In this document: piece after piece, positions 43,248 to 53,728 of the stretch
Layout: each line of letters opens with the position of its first letter
Position numbering within the stretch: the stretch's first letter is position 1
Origin: Cephalotrichum gorgonifer
Lineage: Eukaryota > Ascomycota > Sordariomycetes > Microascales > Microascaceae
Length of the DNA stretch: 64,000 nt
Reading direction: 5' to 3'
NCBI GenBank assembly: GCA_900312665.1
Contig: ONZQ02000022.1
Coordinates: 186,001 to 250,000 of the forward strand
Notes under the pieces: model-generated
Told to the model about the DNA's origin: nothing
The model's input: the letters and a program-made list of their open reading frames with translations, nothing else
The model's database searches: none
Position numbers and translations under genes: made by a program

Positions 43248-46200
43248 ATGAATTGCCGGCACCGTCACGAACCCGTTCCTCAAAGTGGGTTGACTGTCCT
43301 ATTCGAGCCCGACAAGCCATCGCTTGAGTACGTCTTACATTCTTTACTTTTGTTTTCGGCCTGTATCTGCATGATCGCTAAGTTGACGTAGCGTCGTATT
43401 TGTCCATGGATTCACCGGCCACCCACAGCGGACATGGACTCACCAGAAAGGTGACCCTCCGTCCTCGCACAGGTGCCAGCACGCCACCGATGGCGCGTCG
43501 GAGCGTGCATCCAAGATCCGGAAGATGATCCCATTTTCGTCTCCTGGTGGCCAGATTTCTCGAGGTCAGAACAGTAGCTCCTACGCCCCTGTATACTGGC
43601 CGCGGGATCTCGTCCCGGGGACCCTGCCGGATGCACGAGTCCTGACGTACGGGTACGACACCCGCGTGACCCATGCTCTCGGCCCCCCTGCGAACAAGAG
43701 CAGCGTTTACGAGATGGCATGGGACTTCCTCGTCGAGCTGGAGGCCGGCCGCCGAACCGACCCCGCCAGGCCCCTTCTATTCGTTGCCCACAGCTTGGGA
43801 GGGATATTCGTCAAAGAAGCATTGCGGCGATCCGCCGCATGCCAACACCCTCGTCCGCACCGCTCCATTTTCGATTCCACGATTGGCATCGTCTTCTTTG
43901 GCACACCCCATAGTGGCGCAGACCCCCGGGGATTACCTCGTCGCCTTGTCGAGAAGCTCGTAACGGCCGCCGGGTTTACTGTCAACAAACAGGTCGTCAA
44001 TACGCTTCTACCATCGGCCGAGCGTCTTAGGGAGTTGAGGGATGAATTCAACCCTATTGTCGCCCAGCAAAATTGGACCATCTATTCTTTTCAAGAAGCG
44101 ACTGGAGTTGCACCGCTTGGAGGCGAGAAGGTAATGTCGCTATAGTCCTTTCTTTCTTTTCTTTCCATCTTTTCCTCTCTTGCTAACCGCCACCCTATAG
44201 GTTGTCGAGGATACATCATCCTACCTCAACCTCCCCGACCTCGAGACCACACAGCATATCGGGAGGAATCACATGGAGATGTGTCGCTTCACGGGGTTTG
44301 CTGACCTGGAGTTCAAAAAGGTGGCCGCTGCTCTCGGCAAGATAGCAAAGGCACGTGTCATGGCCATAGCGTCAAAGCCTGATCGCCGACCGCCACAAGC
44401 TGAGAGGCAGGCCCTCAGTGAGGTGAATAAGCGAAAGCTCCTTAACTCTCTTAAGTTCGACCAACTCGACTCCCGTTGGATGTCTATCAAGACCGCTCAT
44501 GCAGAAACCTGCAAATGGCTTCTACAGAAGCAGGAGTACGTCGACTGGCTTGACCCGCAGAAGCTGCCAGAGCATAATGGCTTCCTATGGTTGAAGGGAA
44601 AGCTCGGGGCCGGAAAGTCGACTATAATGAAGTACGCTCTTGCCCACTCCCGCAAAACCGCGACACACAAAATCGTCATCTCCTTCTTCTTCAATGCGAG
44701 AGGGGCTGATCTGGAGAAGTCCACGGCTGGGATGTACCGATCACTGCTCCTGCAGCTTCTGGAACGGTTGCCACAGCTCCAGGTTGTTTTCGAGTCTCTT
44801 GGGTTCGCGGATTGGAATACTAGCAGCAGACACAATTGGAATGTTGAATCTCTGAAGGATCTGTTAGGCATGGCTGTTCAGTCTCTTGGCTCGGTCTCGG
44901 TGGCATGCTTCATTGACGCGCTGGATGAATGCCACCAGGCCGAGGTCCGGGATATGGTGGCCTTTTTCGAGCATCTCGGGCATGTTACAATTCCCGATGG
45001 CATCCGGTTTCAGGTCTTTTTCTCAAGCCGACACTACCCCTCCATCACCATCTCGCGCGGGCTCAGTTTTGTTTTAGAAGGCCAGGTGGGACACAGCCAA
45101 GATATCGCCGACTATATCGATAGCGAGTTAAGAATCGTTCAGACGAACCTGGCCAGGAAGATACGCGCGGATCTCCAGGAGAAGTCTGCAGGGGTGTTCA
45201 TGTGGGTTGTCCTTGTGGTAAACCTCCTCAATCAGGAGCACGATGAAGGTGGAGATGCATGCCAACTTCAACAGAAGCTCGATGAGACCCCTGGTGATCT
45301 CCACGAGCTTTTCCGCGATATCCTCACTCGGGATTCACATAACAAAGATAGGCTTCTTCTCTGCATCCAGTGGCTACTATTCGCACACCGGCCTCTCACG
45401 CCAACGGAACTCTATTGTGCCATTCGCCTGGGAACCGAACCCAAGGACGGACAGCCAGACGACTATAGTGAACTGTCTCTTGACGTTATGAAGAGGTTCA
45501 TATTGAGCTCTTCAAAGGGGCTGGCCGAAGTCACCCAGTCAAGCATACCCACCGTCCAGTTCATCCATGGGTCACTGAAAGACTTTCTTTTGAGGGATAA
45601 TGGATTAGGGACTGTTTGGTCAGACTTAGGGGCAAATTTCGTGGGACAAAGCCATGACCGCCTGAAGCAATGCTGCCTCGACTACTACCTAGGTATTGAT
45701 ATTGCTGCGCATGTTGACATCCCCAATCCCCCTCGCCGTTATTCCAAAACTTGGGACACGGCAAAGTTCGTTTTGGAGACTTCTGAACACTTCCCGTTCC
45801 TTAAATATGCCGTTCCCAATGTTTTACGGCATGCCGATGCGGCGCAGAAAAATGGAGTCTGCCAGGAAACGTTCCTCCGAGAGTTCACTCTCGCAAAGTG
45901 GATAAATATGGGTAATCTTGTCCGAACATCCGGTTCTCCACACAGTCTAAAAGCAAGTCTTCTCTATATTCTAGGAGAAAATAACCTCCCTGCTCTCATA
46001 AGAGTGTACAAGGACGTGAGGAGTGCCTTTGTTGTCGAAAACGAGCGCTACGGGGCTCCAATAGTTGCGGCATTGGGCCTTGGGAGTCATGACGCAGTCA
46101 CAGCCATGCTAGAAGTACAGGCGCAGTGTCGCGGGGGAACCTTTCTGCACCACAGCAAGTGGGAGCCAAATAGGAAGCACCGGGCCTACGACTTTTATGT

Positions 46201-47098
46201 TTCAGACCGGAATGTTTCTCATTATTTGGCGAAGGTAGGCGACCCGGTGCTTATGGACTTTGCGCTGGCGAGCGGCGCTGTCAATGTCGACTTGGAGAAT
46301 GAGGATGGCCGGAAAGTGCTCAACTCAGCCATCGTGGAAGGCCATGAAGCCGTCGTCAAGGTTCTTCTCGATAGGGGCGCTGCGGTGGATCCAACGGATG
46401 ACATACACGTAGAGGGGCCACTTGGCCAAGCTGCCAAGGCAGGCCATGAGGGCATCCTTGAGCTTCTTCTCGATAGGGGTGCCACAATCAACCTGGCGGA
46501 TAAGACGACTGGCCGGACGCCACTTTTCTGGGCTGCCATGCAGGGACATGGTGCCATCATAGAGCTGCTTCTCAATAGGGGCGCTGCGATCGATATAGCA
46601 GATACAGGAGGCCTGACACCGCTTCTCTGGGCTGCGAGGAGTGGCTTTGGAGTCATGGCTGAGCTTCTTCTTGATAGGGGTGCCGCAATCGACATGGCGG
46701 ATAAGACAACTGGCCGGACGCCGCTTTTATGGGCTGCCATGCGGGGACATGCAGCCATCATCGAGCTTCTTCTCCATAGGGGCGCTGCGGTCGATATATC
46801 GGATACATGGGGCCGGACATCGCTTAGCTGGGCTGCCGAGAAGGGCCATATGGTCATCGTTAATCTTCTCCTGGACAGAGGCGCCACAGTTGATGTAGCG
46901 GATAGGTTGGGTCAAACATCACTTATCAAGGCTGCTATCGTAGGCCACACGGCCATAGTAAACCTTCTCTTGGAGCGTGGCGCTGCGATTAATAAGATGG
47001 ATACACAGGGCCGGACACCGCTTAGCTGTGCCATTCTGTTCGACCGCCAGGATGTCGCTAATATTCTCCGAGACCATAGCGCCACATTAGAAGGATGA
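43248..47098 (+). CDS. NLR-type protein: SesB-like esterase, NACHT, ankyrin repeats
   Basis: Exons 43248-43327, 43392-44130 and 44201-47098 with introns of 64 and 70 nt encode 1238 residues. The N-terminus (30-270) is a SesB-like alpha/beta hydrolase: DVVFVHGFTGHPQRTWTH, AHSLGG with the nucleophile Ser, and FFGTPHSG. Then a NACHT domain: Walker A GKLGAGKST (about 400) and Walker B CFIDALDEC (about 510), followed by a winged-helix-like segment. Residues from about 960 hold 8 or so ankyrin repeats of 33 residues, the last six very alike in DNA sequence. The set is the standard layout of fungal NLRs for non-self recognition and programmed cell death; the esterase is the effector and the repeats the sensor. 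The frame is intact and both nucleotide motifs are complete. A HeLo-like relic lies 300 bp downstream. Confidence 0.92.
46310..47090 (+). repeat. Near-identical ankyrin-repeat units in the NLR
   Basis: Units about 99 bp long recur; the segments starting near 46499 and 46700 share GGCCGGACGCC and GGGCTGCCATGC and differ at few bases. Such DNA-level likeness points to recent duplication or gene conversion. Confidence 0.8.
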
Positions 47099-47406
47099 TA
47101 GATATATATAATCAAATAACCACCGCTTGTCTATGCACACCAGAAGGTCAGTGGCAGACTTGGCCCTGAGGGTTATGTAGTCACATGTATACTGCTGTCA
47201 GGCGGATAATGTAGGATTGTTGTGACGCCCTAATGATAAGTTGAGTCATGTGAAAATGCAATTGGAAATGGGTGGCCTTGGCCATGTTTCCAACAACTTG
47301 AAAGAGGCGATGGAGGTCCACAAATACGGACTGAGAACATCCAAGACCAAGCCCCATCTACGTTGGCAAACACAAGCTTAGGAAGCCCTTCCACCACGGG
47401 AGAGAC
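47099..47406. other. Intergenic between NLR gene and HeLo-like relic
   Basis: About 300 bp with no coding signal. It is the NLR 3' flank. Confidence 0.5.
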
Positions 47407-47832
47407 GGCCGACCCCTATCTATAGCAGCCGGCATTTCTGGGATCCTCGACTTTGCCCTACACGGCGTAAAAAGGCTGGCCGAGTTAATCGACAGCTTGC
47501 GAGGCGCGCCGAAAAACCTCGCATCGCTCTCGACTGACCTGAGGGATTTATCCCAATTACTAACGGTTCTCGTAGGTATGCAGGAAGAACTCCAGCGTAA
47601 TGATGCCTTATACGAGTACCCCTGAGCGCCACACGAGAACTGCATGGATATCTTTGAAGAGTTCACCATGACGTTACACACATACCACTATCACGACAAG
47701 AGAGGGCGCGGTCAAGGCCCGGAAGTGCAAGAGTATTGCATGGGCGTTCAAGGACAAGGAAATCCAGATTTTCAGAGACACATTCGTCACGCGCAGGGCC
47801 TCGCTTGATCTGGCTGTCGGAGGACTGGCACT
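47407..47832 (+). pseudogene. Relic of a HeLo-like N-terminal domain
   Basis: PLSIAAGISGILDFALHGVK (47413-47472) and LRDLSQLLTVLVGMQEELQ match the HeLo-like helical effector domain at the N-terminus of fungal NLRs and kinases. TGA at 47623 interrupts; CMDIFEEFTMTLHTYHYHDK then continues in another frame, and AWAFKDKEIQIFRDTF in yet another. No downstream NACHT or kinase follows. It is a decayed effector domain, not a working gene. Confidence 0.7.
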
Positions 47833-48149
47833 ATGAGTCTACACCGTACTGTATATCAGGATCTTCGGGCCGGCTGCTGATCGTGCCTAATGTACAGCTC
47901 GGCCACGGCGTCTATCGACGCAAAATCAAGAAGGATGGAGCATAATTTTGAGGAAAAGCTCAAGCACACCCGTGTCAAGTCACAAGCCCTAGGTGCCGGT
48001 CGCATCGGGCTGGATAGCATTTCTGGGCGAAGGGGTAGTGGGTAGTGGAGGGACCAGCACTTTTCGCCCATGGACCTCAAGAGTATTAAACATCGATTAT
48101 TTACCCCCGGATACTACGGACAGGGCAATATTTGGGCGGACAGTCCATA
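47833..48149. other. Intergenic, no supported gene
   Basis: About 320 bp without coding signal, between the HeLo-like relic and the DUF7136-type gene 3' end. Confidence 0.5.
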
Positions 48150-49082
48150 TTAACCTAGAATGGAACTAATTTGCAGGGCGCCTAGCAGCATGCCGGCTAG
48201 TATTATAACTCCCCTAGTGACGAGCCGTCCCTCAGCGCCGCTCGGCTCGTCCTCCTTTTCGATGGGACAAGGGCCATCGACCTCGTCCGGCCAGGAAACA
48301 TCTTTGCACCCAGACCTCGCAAGCATGGTCTCTGTAACTCTACTAGCCAGCGCAGAATCGGCCTTGACCGCACAGGGGTTCGGTTCCGGCCGGAAGTTCT
48401 CCTCGTCGTAGAAAATACACTGAGAGTCCGTGACCGTTCCCCCAATCCGCAGCGTATTCCTCTCCTCATTATTGAACGACGTGTCCTCAAGAGATAGGCA
48501 GGAGTCCAGGGTAATATCCATGGGAGCGTCATCCGAGACCTGGAACAGGGCGAACCCCTTGATTGCTGGCCCAAACCCCCGAGGCGCATAGAAGACCGGC
48601 TCATCCTCCTCCTGCCAGGTGAGGGGCACCTCGTCCCCTTTGCTGCAATTTGCCGGGAGGACGGCCTCCCACTTAATGTAGAAGTCCGTGTTCCTGTATT
48701 CGCCAATGACGTCGGTGGAGGCGATATAGTAGAATATATCCTCGTCGCCGGGGAGCTCGCCATTCGTGTATCGCGTAGACAAGCCGACATCCTCGAAGTC
48801 ACCCCGGTCACCGACAGTGTCGCCTCTCGTATTATTTTCGGTCCTCTCTATATTTTCGAGATCCCACTTGAAAAGAAGATGATAGGGCCAGAGGCTTTTG
48901 GCACCGTGAATGGCGAAGACGATCGGAAACGGCCATGTCCGCTGATGGGTTTCGTTAGCCCGCGGGAACACGAGATCAACCTCGAGAGTAGTCGGCGGCA
49001 AGTCAGGTTTCTTTGCGGCCTGTGCCGCTCCGAGATTGCCCGGGATACCGAGGGAAATTAAAAGTAGACTGAGCCAAGACAT
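48150..49082 (-). CDS. Secreted, probably GPI-anchored protein (DUF7136-type)
   Basis: A single exon of 310 residues from ATG 49082; the frame stays open upstream but that stretch is not coding-like. SWLSLLLISLGIPGNLGAAQ is a signal peptide. TLEVDLVFPRANETH then WPFPIVFAIHGA is the start of the fungal DUF7136 domain. Cys residues late in the domain (DSC, SQCIFYD, NPCAV) probably pair. The C-terminus has a hydrophobic stretch (GVIILAGMLLGALQISSILG) after a hydrophilic spacer, as for GPI attachment. Its role in the wall or surface is unknown. Confidence 0.8.
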   Translation of the reverse strand: MSWLSLLLISLGIPGNLGAAQAAKKPDLPPTTLEVDLVFPRANETHQRTWPFPIVFAIHGAKSLWPYHLLFKWDLENIERTENNTRGDTVGDRGDFEDVGLSTRYTNGELPGDEDIFYYIASTDVIGEYRNTDFYIKWEAVLPANCSKGDEVPLTWQEEDEPVFYAPRGFGPAIKGFALFQVSDDAPMDITLDSCLSLEDTSFNNEERNTLRIGGTVTDSQCIFYDEENFRPEPNPCAVKADSALASRVTETMLARSGCKDVSWPDEVDGPCPIEKEDEPSGAEGRLVTRGVIILAGMLLGALQISSILG

Positions 49083-49725
49083 GATGAAGCTATTGGTAGT
49101 CGTTGATCTTAGCTTTATCACGCTTTCCCTCGTCTGGCAGCTTCGGTGGGTGTATTGTACGACTTGTGCGTGTTGATTACCGGAAAGGTTTAGATGGCAG
49201 GCGGCGGCCCTTTTATCGTTTCTTTGTTTCACGGAGCCGTAAAATAGCTTAGCCGCCGGCTGAAGCGTAGAGGGCAGCCTACGGCCTAATCCTGGTACTG
49301 AAGGACCGAGAATGGTGTTGCGGTAAGTGTTTGATGATTCAATTGCATTTCATTCGTTGGCATGGGTTGCTCTGTCTTCATTAAATTACACCATATTAGC
49401 CGTTCCATCCCCTCGGTACACGGGATGCGATGGCCTGTCCTTGCCTACATTTTAATTCCAATCGAGGTGGCGTCAAATTTAATGAATCACGGCCTTAAAT
49501 TGAAAAGCAGAGTTCTACCAGGGTGAGTATAGTATCCGGGCGCAACCTCATTTCTCCCACTTGATCAGAGAAGGCGGAGGACGATGTGCTGCTGCTAGAG
49601 TATACTACCTGATGTCCAAATTGGAGTGTTGAGGGAGGAGAGTTGACAAACCCGGCACGATGGTTCGATGATATATTGCACGGGAAGCCATGTCACACCC
49701 TGAATATAGCCAGTGTATTATTTTG
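49083..49725. other. Intergenic, no supported gene
   Basis: Promoter side of the secreted-protein gene and 3' flank of the SAT4 receptor gene. Confidence 0.5.
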
Positions 49726-51117
49726 CTAAACAGTTACCCTGTGACTGTATACCGGCCCATCCTCTAGTTCTGTAGGAAACGGACCATCGCAGGATATCGC
49801 TCGCCCTGGAAGGTCAGGGGAATATCCATCAACACTCCGCCCACTTGAGCCAAAGGCCACCTGTCTCGGATACTCATGTCCAGCAGACGTGACTCTTATT
49901 TGTACCGGTTTTTGAATAGCAAAGTCCTGCTCAAAGCCACCGTCCGGATCACTCTTATCGTCGATTGCCTCGAAGGGGTGATTGAAAGTTGCTGCCCGGG
50001 GGCTGGTAGCTGGTGTGAATCTGTCTAGTGGCCTGTGCTGGGAGAGGTGATAATGGGTTGAGTGTCCTCGTCTCCTTGAGTTCCAGCCGAAGCCGCACCC
50101 TTTGAATAACGGTCGGAACGTAGCTACGGAGGCAGCGATGATACCGAGCGCAGGCTCCATGACAGACCATATCGCCACGTCTCTATAGATTAACAGTCAG
50201 GATGGTTACAGCATAGTAATACTTGGGGGGATAAACCTACGTCGACTCGTAAAGGAAGAGTAGCCCAGGCTGCAGGCGGGTGATATATGTGGCACGCACA
50301 AGGAGGACAACACCGGCACTGTAGACGACATTATTAATTAGAGCAGTCTAGGGAAGGAGAGTGATACTGACATCATTCCTAGGCTAAGGAGACCCGCAAT
50401 CACCACCTTCGTCCGGCGATTGATTTGGACAGCCCATAGTATCGCAATAGGTAGCAAACCCAAGCACCAGTCCGACAAGGCACAGAGGACACTATACACG
50501 ATCGCCGAGTAGGTAACTATCAACTTCTCGTGACAGTACCCATTGTCTCCGTAGAGCTGTCTCCAGAAGTATTGCGGAGGACTGCATTGGAAGACGAGGA
50601 TGAAGAAGAAGGCAATGGAAGCTATGGTGGTGACCACGAGGTTGATCCAGATGATCCAGAGATAGCTCCGCTTCGAGTTCAGACGGAATAGCAAGACGCA
50701 TACGGAGGAGCGTATGGCTAGGGTGATTGCAGGGTATAGTACCATGCATATGTACCACGATCGAAGGGAGTGGGCAGCCTTTTCTAGCGAAATATCAAGG
50801 CTAGGGTGCCTTCCCGTAGCACCGTTAAGGCAGCCATCAATAACAACTCCGCTGTAGGCAACATAGACGAGCTGTAGGGTGTTAGCAAAGCCAAGTACCC
50901 TATAATACCCCTGGATGTTGGGATAGACAGAGAGACCGACCATGGCGCCATAGAGAAGATAGTCGTCAAGAGAGTTGATCTTGATGATGAAGCATTTGAT
51001 ATAACCCCGCACAAGAAGGCATACCCCCGCTATCACGACGAACACCGTCTGCACAAGAAACAGTTCCGAGCTCCGGTCCATCTTGTCAGCAACCGGCACG
51101 TCCTCGGTGGAGTCCAT
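49726..51117 (-). CDS. SAT4/rhodopsin-family integral membrane protein (PTH11-like)
   Basis: Exons 51117-50372, 50318-50241 and 50182-49726 with introns of 53 and 58 nt encode 426 residues. Seven membrane helices are visible; NSLDDYLLYGAM after helix 1-2 and the QCSPPQYFW / NGYCHEK loop with two Cys are typical of the SAT4 family; LSDWCLGLLPIAILW and LSLGMIAGVVLLVRATYIT are the next helices, and WSVMEPALGIIAASVATFRP is the hallmark last helix. The C-terminal tail of 120 residues is cytoplasmic and Ser/Pro-rich. It lacks a CFEM domain. Likely a surface receptor-like protein; the ligand is unknown. Confidence 0.88.
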
Positions 51118-51999
51118 CGCGATGCAGTGGCATTGGGATTATGGGAGATCGGGCGGGACCGTTTGTCGAACTCAGCTGCTCACCTGCATGGATGCAAGTG
51201 AGTCCTTGACAGCGGCAGATATGTAACAGAAAATCCCGTGCTGGAACTGCGTGGGACGAGATCTGTGGGGTTCCCCGCAGAGTCTGGTTCCCGAGCTGTC
51301 CGCTCCAGTTCCCCGGGAACGCCAAGGATATGCACATGGTAGATATACTCCTCATGTGGCCCTCCCCCCAGACCATTAGTCAAAGGGATTTAATTTCATT
51401 CCCGAGGCTAGTGCCGCCGTTGACATTGGATGGGATATACTCGCGCTAGTTGGGCCGCTACCACCATGCCTGCGTATGGTCTTGCGTGCCGAAAAATCAC
51501 TCCCCCTAATAACCCCCTGGATGGGACGTTCGAAGAACGCCACGCCGAGGCAAGTGGAGAAAGAGTGTGTTAGCCTGCAGACAACCTTGTCCTACCCCAC
51601 AATCCTAATAATAGCCATTATCCCAGTTTGGGAAACACGAGCCTGGTGGGGTGCATGATGTATAATGGACGACGTACTCGTATGACTTTGGACTGGCGTT
51701 GCGTAGTGTGGCTGCGGAGTGTGGATCAAGAAGACTTGGCAATTCGTTCCGAGGTAGTATTTATCCACCCATGGGGCAAGAAAGCTACATGAAGTATAGA
51801 TCTGGGCAGGTGGCGTTCCGCTAAACAGGCATTCGACACGGACTATTGTCTCTCGGTCTAGGATACCCCGCCCACACCCGGAATTCACATGCTACGGGGC
51901 TGCCAAGCAGGCGTCATATCATACAAGTAGTATTTCTCTTGGATCAAGGTAGTGAATAGGACCCGTAAAGGGAAAGCCCATCCTACGGCCCCGCATATT
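51118..51999. other. Intergenic, no supported gene
   Basis: Upstream flank of the SAT4 gene. Short frames only. Confidence 0.5.
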
Positions 52000-52700
52000 A
52001 CAATCCAGCTATCCAGTCACCAACAATCGAATTAACATCACCGGCGGCTTGCCACAGGGTCCAGTGGTAAGACACCACTTCGCCCCTGGTCAGGCCCTGG
52101 TCAAAGTACTCCCCCATCCCTTCCACCATCTCCGGAGGCAGCGCCGTATCCATCGTTGCGCCGATGTATAACCGGGGTAGAGTGAAATTGACGGCCGCTG
52201 ATTCTACCAAGGACGGCTCGTCGTTGAAATTGATCTTTGCCGTACAGTACCAGCTGAGCGGACCGCGCGTGGTATTCTTGAGCATGCCAGAGCGCCGCCC
52301 GGTCAACCATCGCATCACCCACAACACTTCTAACGATCTGGTCAAGGTCATCTCATTTGTTTGAGTGAGAACCGCCTTATGTTGAGCGGGGCACCGGCGC
52401 GGCCGTATCCGAGCATGTCAGGGACAATGACTTGCTACCCGAGAGATGTCAGGCAAGGAATGTGATATCGCCGTAATCTGATCTAGACATCCTAGGAAAG
52501 ACCTGGAAAGCCGTGGACAAGTACAATGGTGCATTCCCGGACACTATCAGCGGCTGGCTTTGATATGCGGCACGAGTATATATTAGATCAGATATAGGTC
52601 GTCTTGCGTATGTGTCCGAAGCCAAGATCATATGCCCGCGTCTTGGTAGCTGCTGCCGACGAGTTTGTCGCGACCCGGGCCCCTCCAAAGAGTACTCAAA
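52000..52700 (-). pseudogene. Epoxide-hydrolase-like relic
   Basis: In minus-strand order: TKTRAYDLGFGH, then TIVLVHGFPGLS (oxyanion/HGFP motif), then IPCLTSLG-stop-QVIVPDMLGYGRAGAP (nucleophile-side strand), then PRLYIGATMDTALPPEM with YHWTLWQAAGDVNSIVGDW at the C-terminus. Several stops and frame changes (for example TAG between LTSLG and QVIV) break it. The family is soluble epoxide hydrolase / alpha-beta hydrolase. Confidence 0.7.
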
Positions 52701-53473
52701 GGCTACTGGGGTTCATGTTTTCGGTTGCGGTGAGGATGTTGACGGTGACGGCTGAATCCTACCCCAGTTCCAAGGTTCATGCTACAAACATATAAGAAAA
52801 CGCGAGACATCTTGTTCTTTTAAAATACCCCACAAGTTGGACCGCAAACAATTCCATACTTCTATCTTTGACCTAGACACCATCACCATCGTTCAGCAGA
52901 ACGGAGCAAATGCCCACTGGTCTGGCCAGGCAATCTTATTCCGCATGTGGTCCTGTCTTGGCCTGCCCGATTGGGAAGTGTTTACGAGGACCGAGGCTGG
53001 CGGGAGCCCTCGGCGCTAGTTGCTGATCCCCCGAGCTTATTTCCACTCATGCCTTCACTTCCATTTCAGGGAATGTAAACGACGCTAGTGCCGGAATGTG
53101 ACTTTCACGAGTGCGGAGTAACTGGGCAATCCTGGTTTGCCTTGAAACGCTTATGCGTGACTTGGTTTGTCTCTGCCGAACTTTAAATGTAATTGCTTAT
53201 ATGTAGCATTTACGATGGATGGGATGGGACGCTGACTTCTTCCCACGCACTAGTTTACAGTATTTCGATCATACATGAAAGATGGGAGCTCATTGAACCG
53301 AAAAGGAGCTGAACCGGATTGCCTCGGCACCGGCTCGAGTTATAATTGCCATCTTTCTAGAGGGAAATCCTACGTTTAGCAGGTGTAAGTTCGGTAGGCG
53401 ATGTATGCTCTCTGATGGATTTGCTGAGCTGGCCACCCACCTTAGGTTCGCCTAAGCGGAAAACTGATATACC
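52701..53473. other. Intergenic, no supported gene
   Basis: No coding signal. Confidence 0.5.
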
Positions 53474-53568
53474 GGTCTTGTGGCCCAATGGCAAGGCGTT
53501 TGACTACGATCTGTTCTCACAAACAGTAGCACATCAAAAGATTGCAGGTTCGATCCCTGCCAAGATCA
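53474..53568 (+). tRNA. tRNA-Arg(ACG), intron-containing
   Basis: GGTCTTG pairs with CAAGATC (acceptor, discriminator A). Anticodon stem TTTGA/TCAAA holds loop CTACGAA with anticodon ACG, interrupted by a 23-nt intron after position 37. The T arm GCAGG-TTCGATC-CCTGC follows, and TTTTTT at 53570 terminates Pol III. Confidence 0.93.
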
Positions 53569-53728
53569 TTTTTTGCCGTAGGTATTACCTCGTAGGTAGG
53601 AGTACCAAATTTTTGGGTTGAGTGGGGCGATCATATAATGTGGAACTGTCTTCGAGAGGCACGAGTAAAATAATACAGTCTAGTTTACAGTCACAGAATA
53701 CATTATGAGATAGTGTCTCGTCCCATGA

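Noticed and set aside
53415..53621. 68-codon frame over the tRNA-Arg
   Set aside because: The tRNA cloverleaf and terminator explain the sequence.
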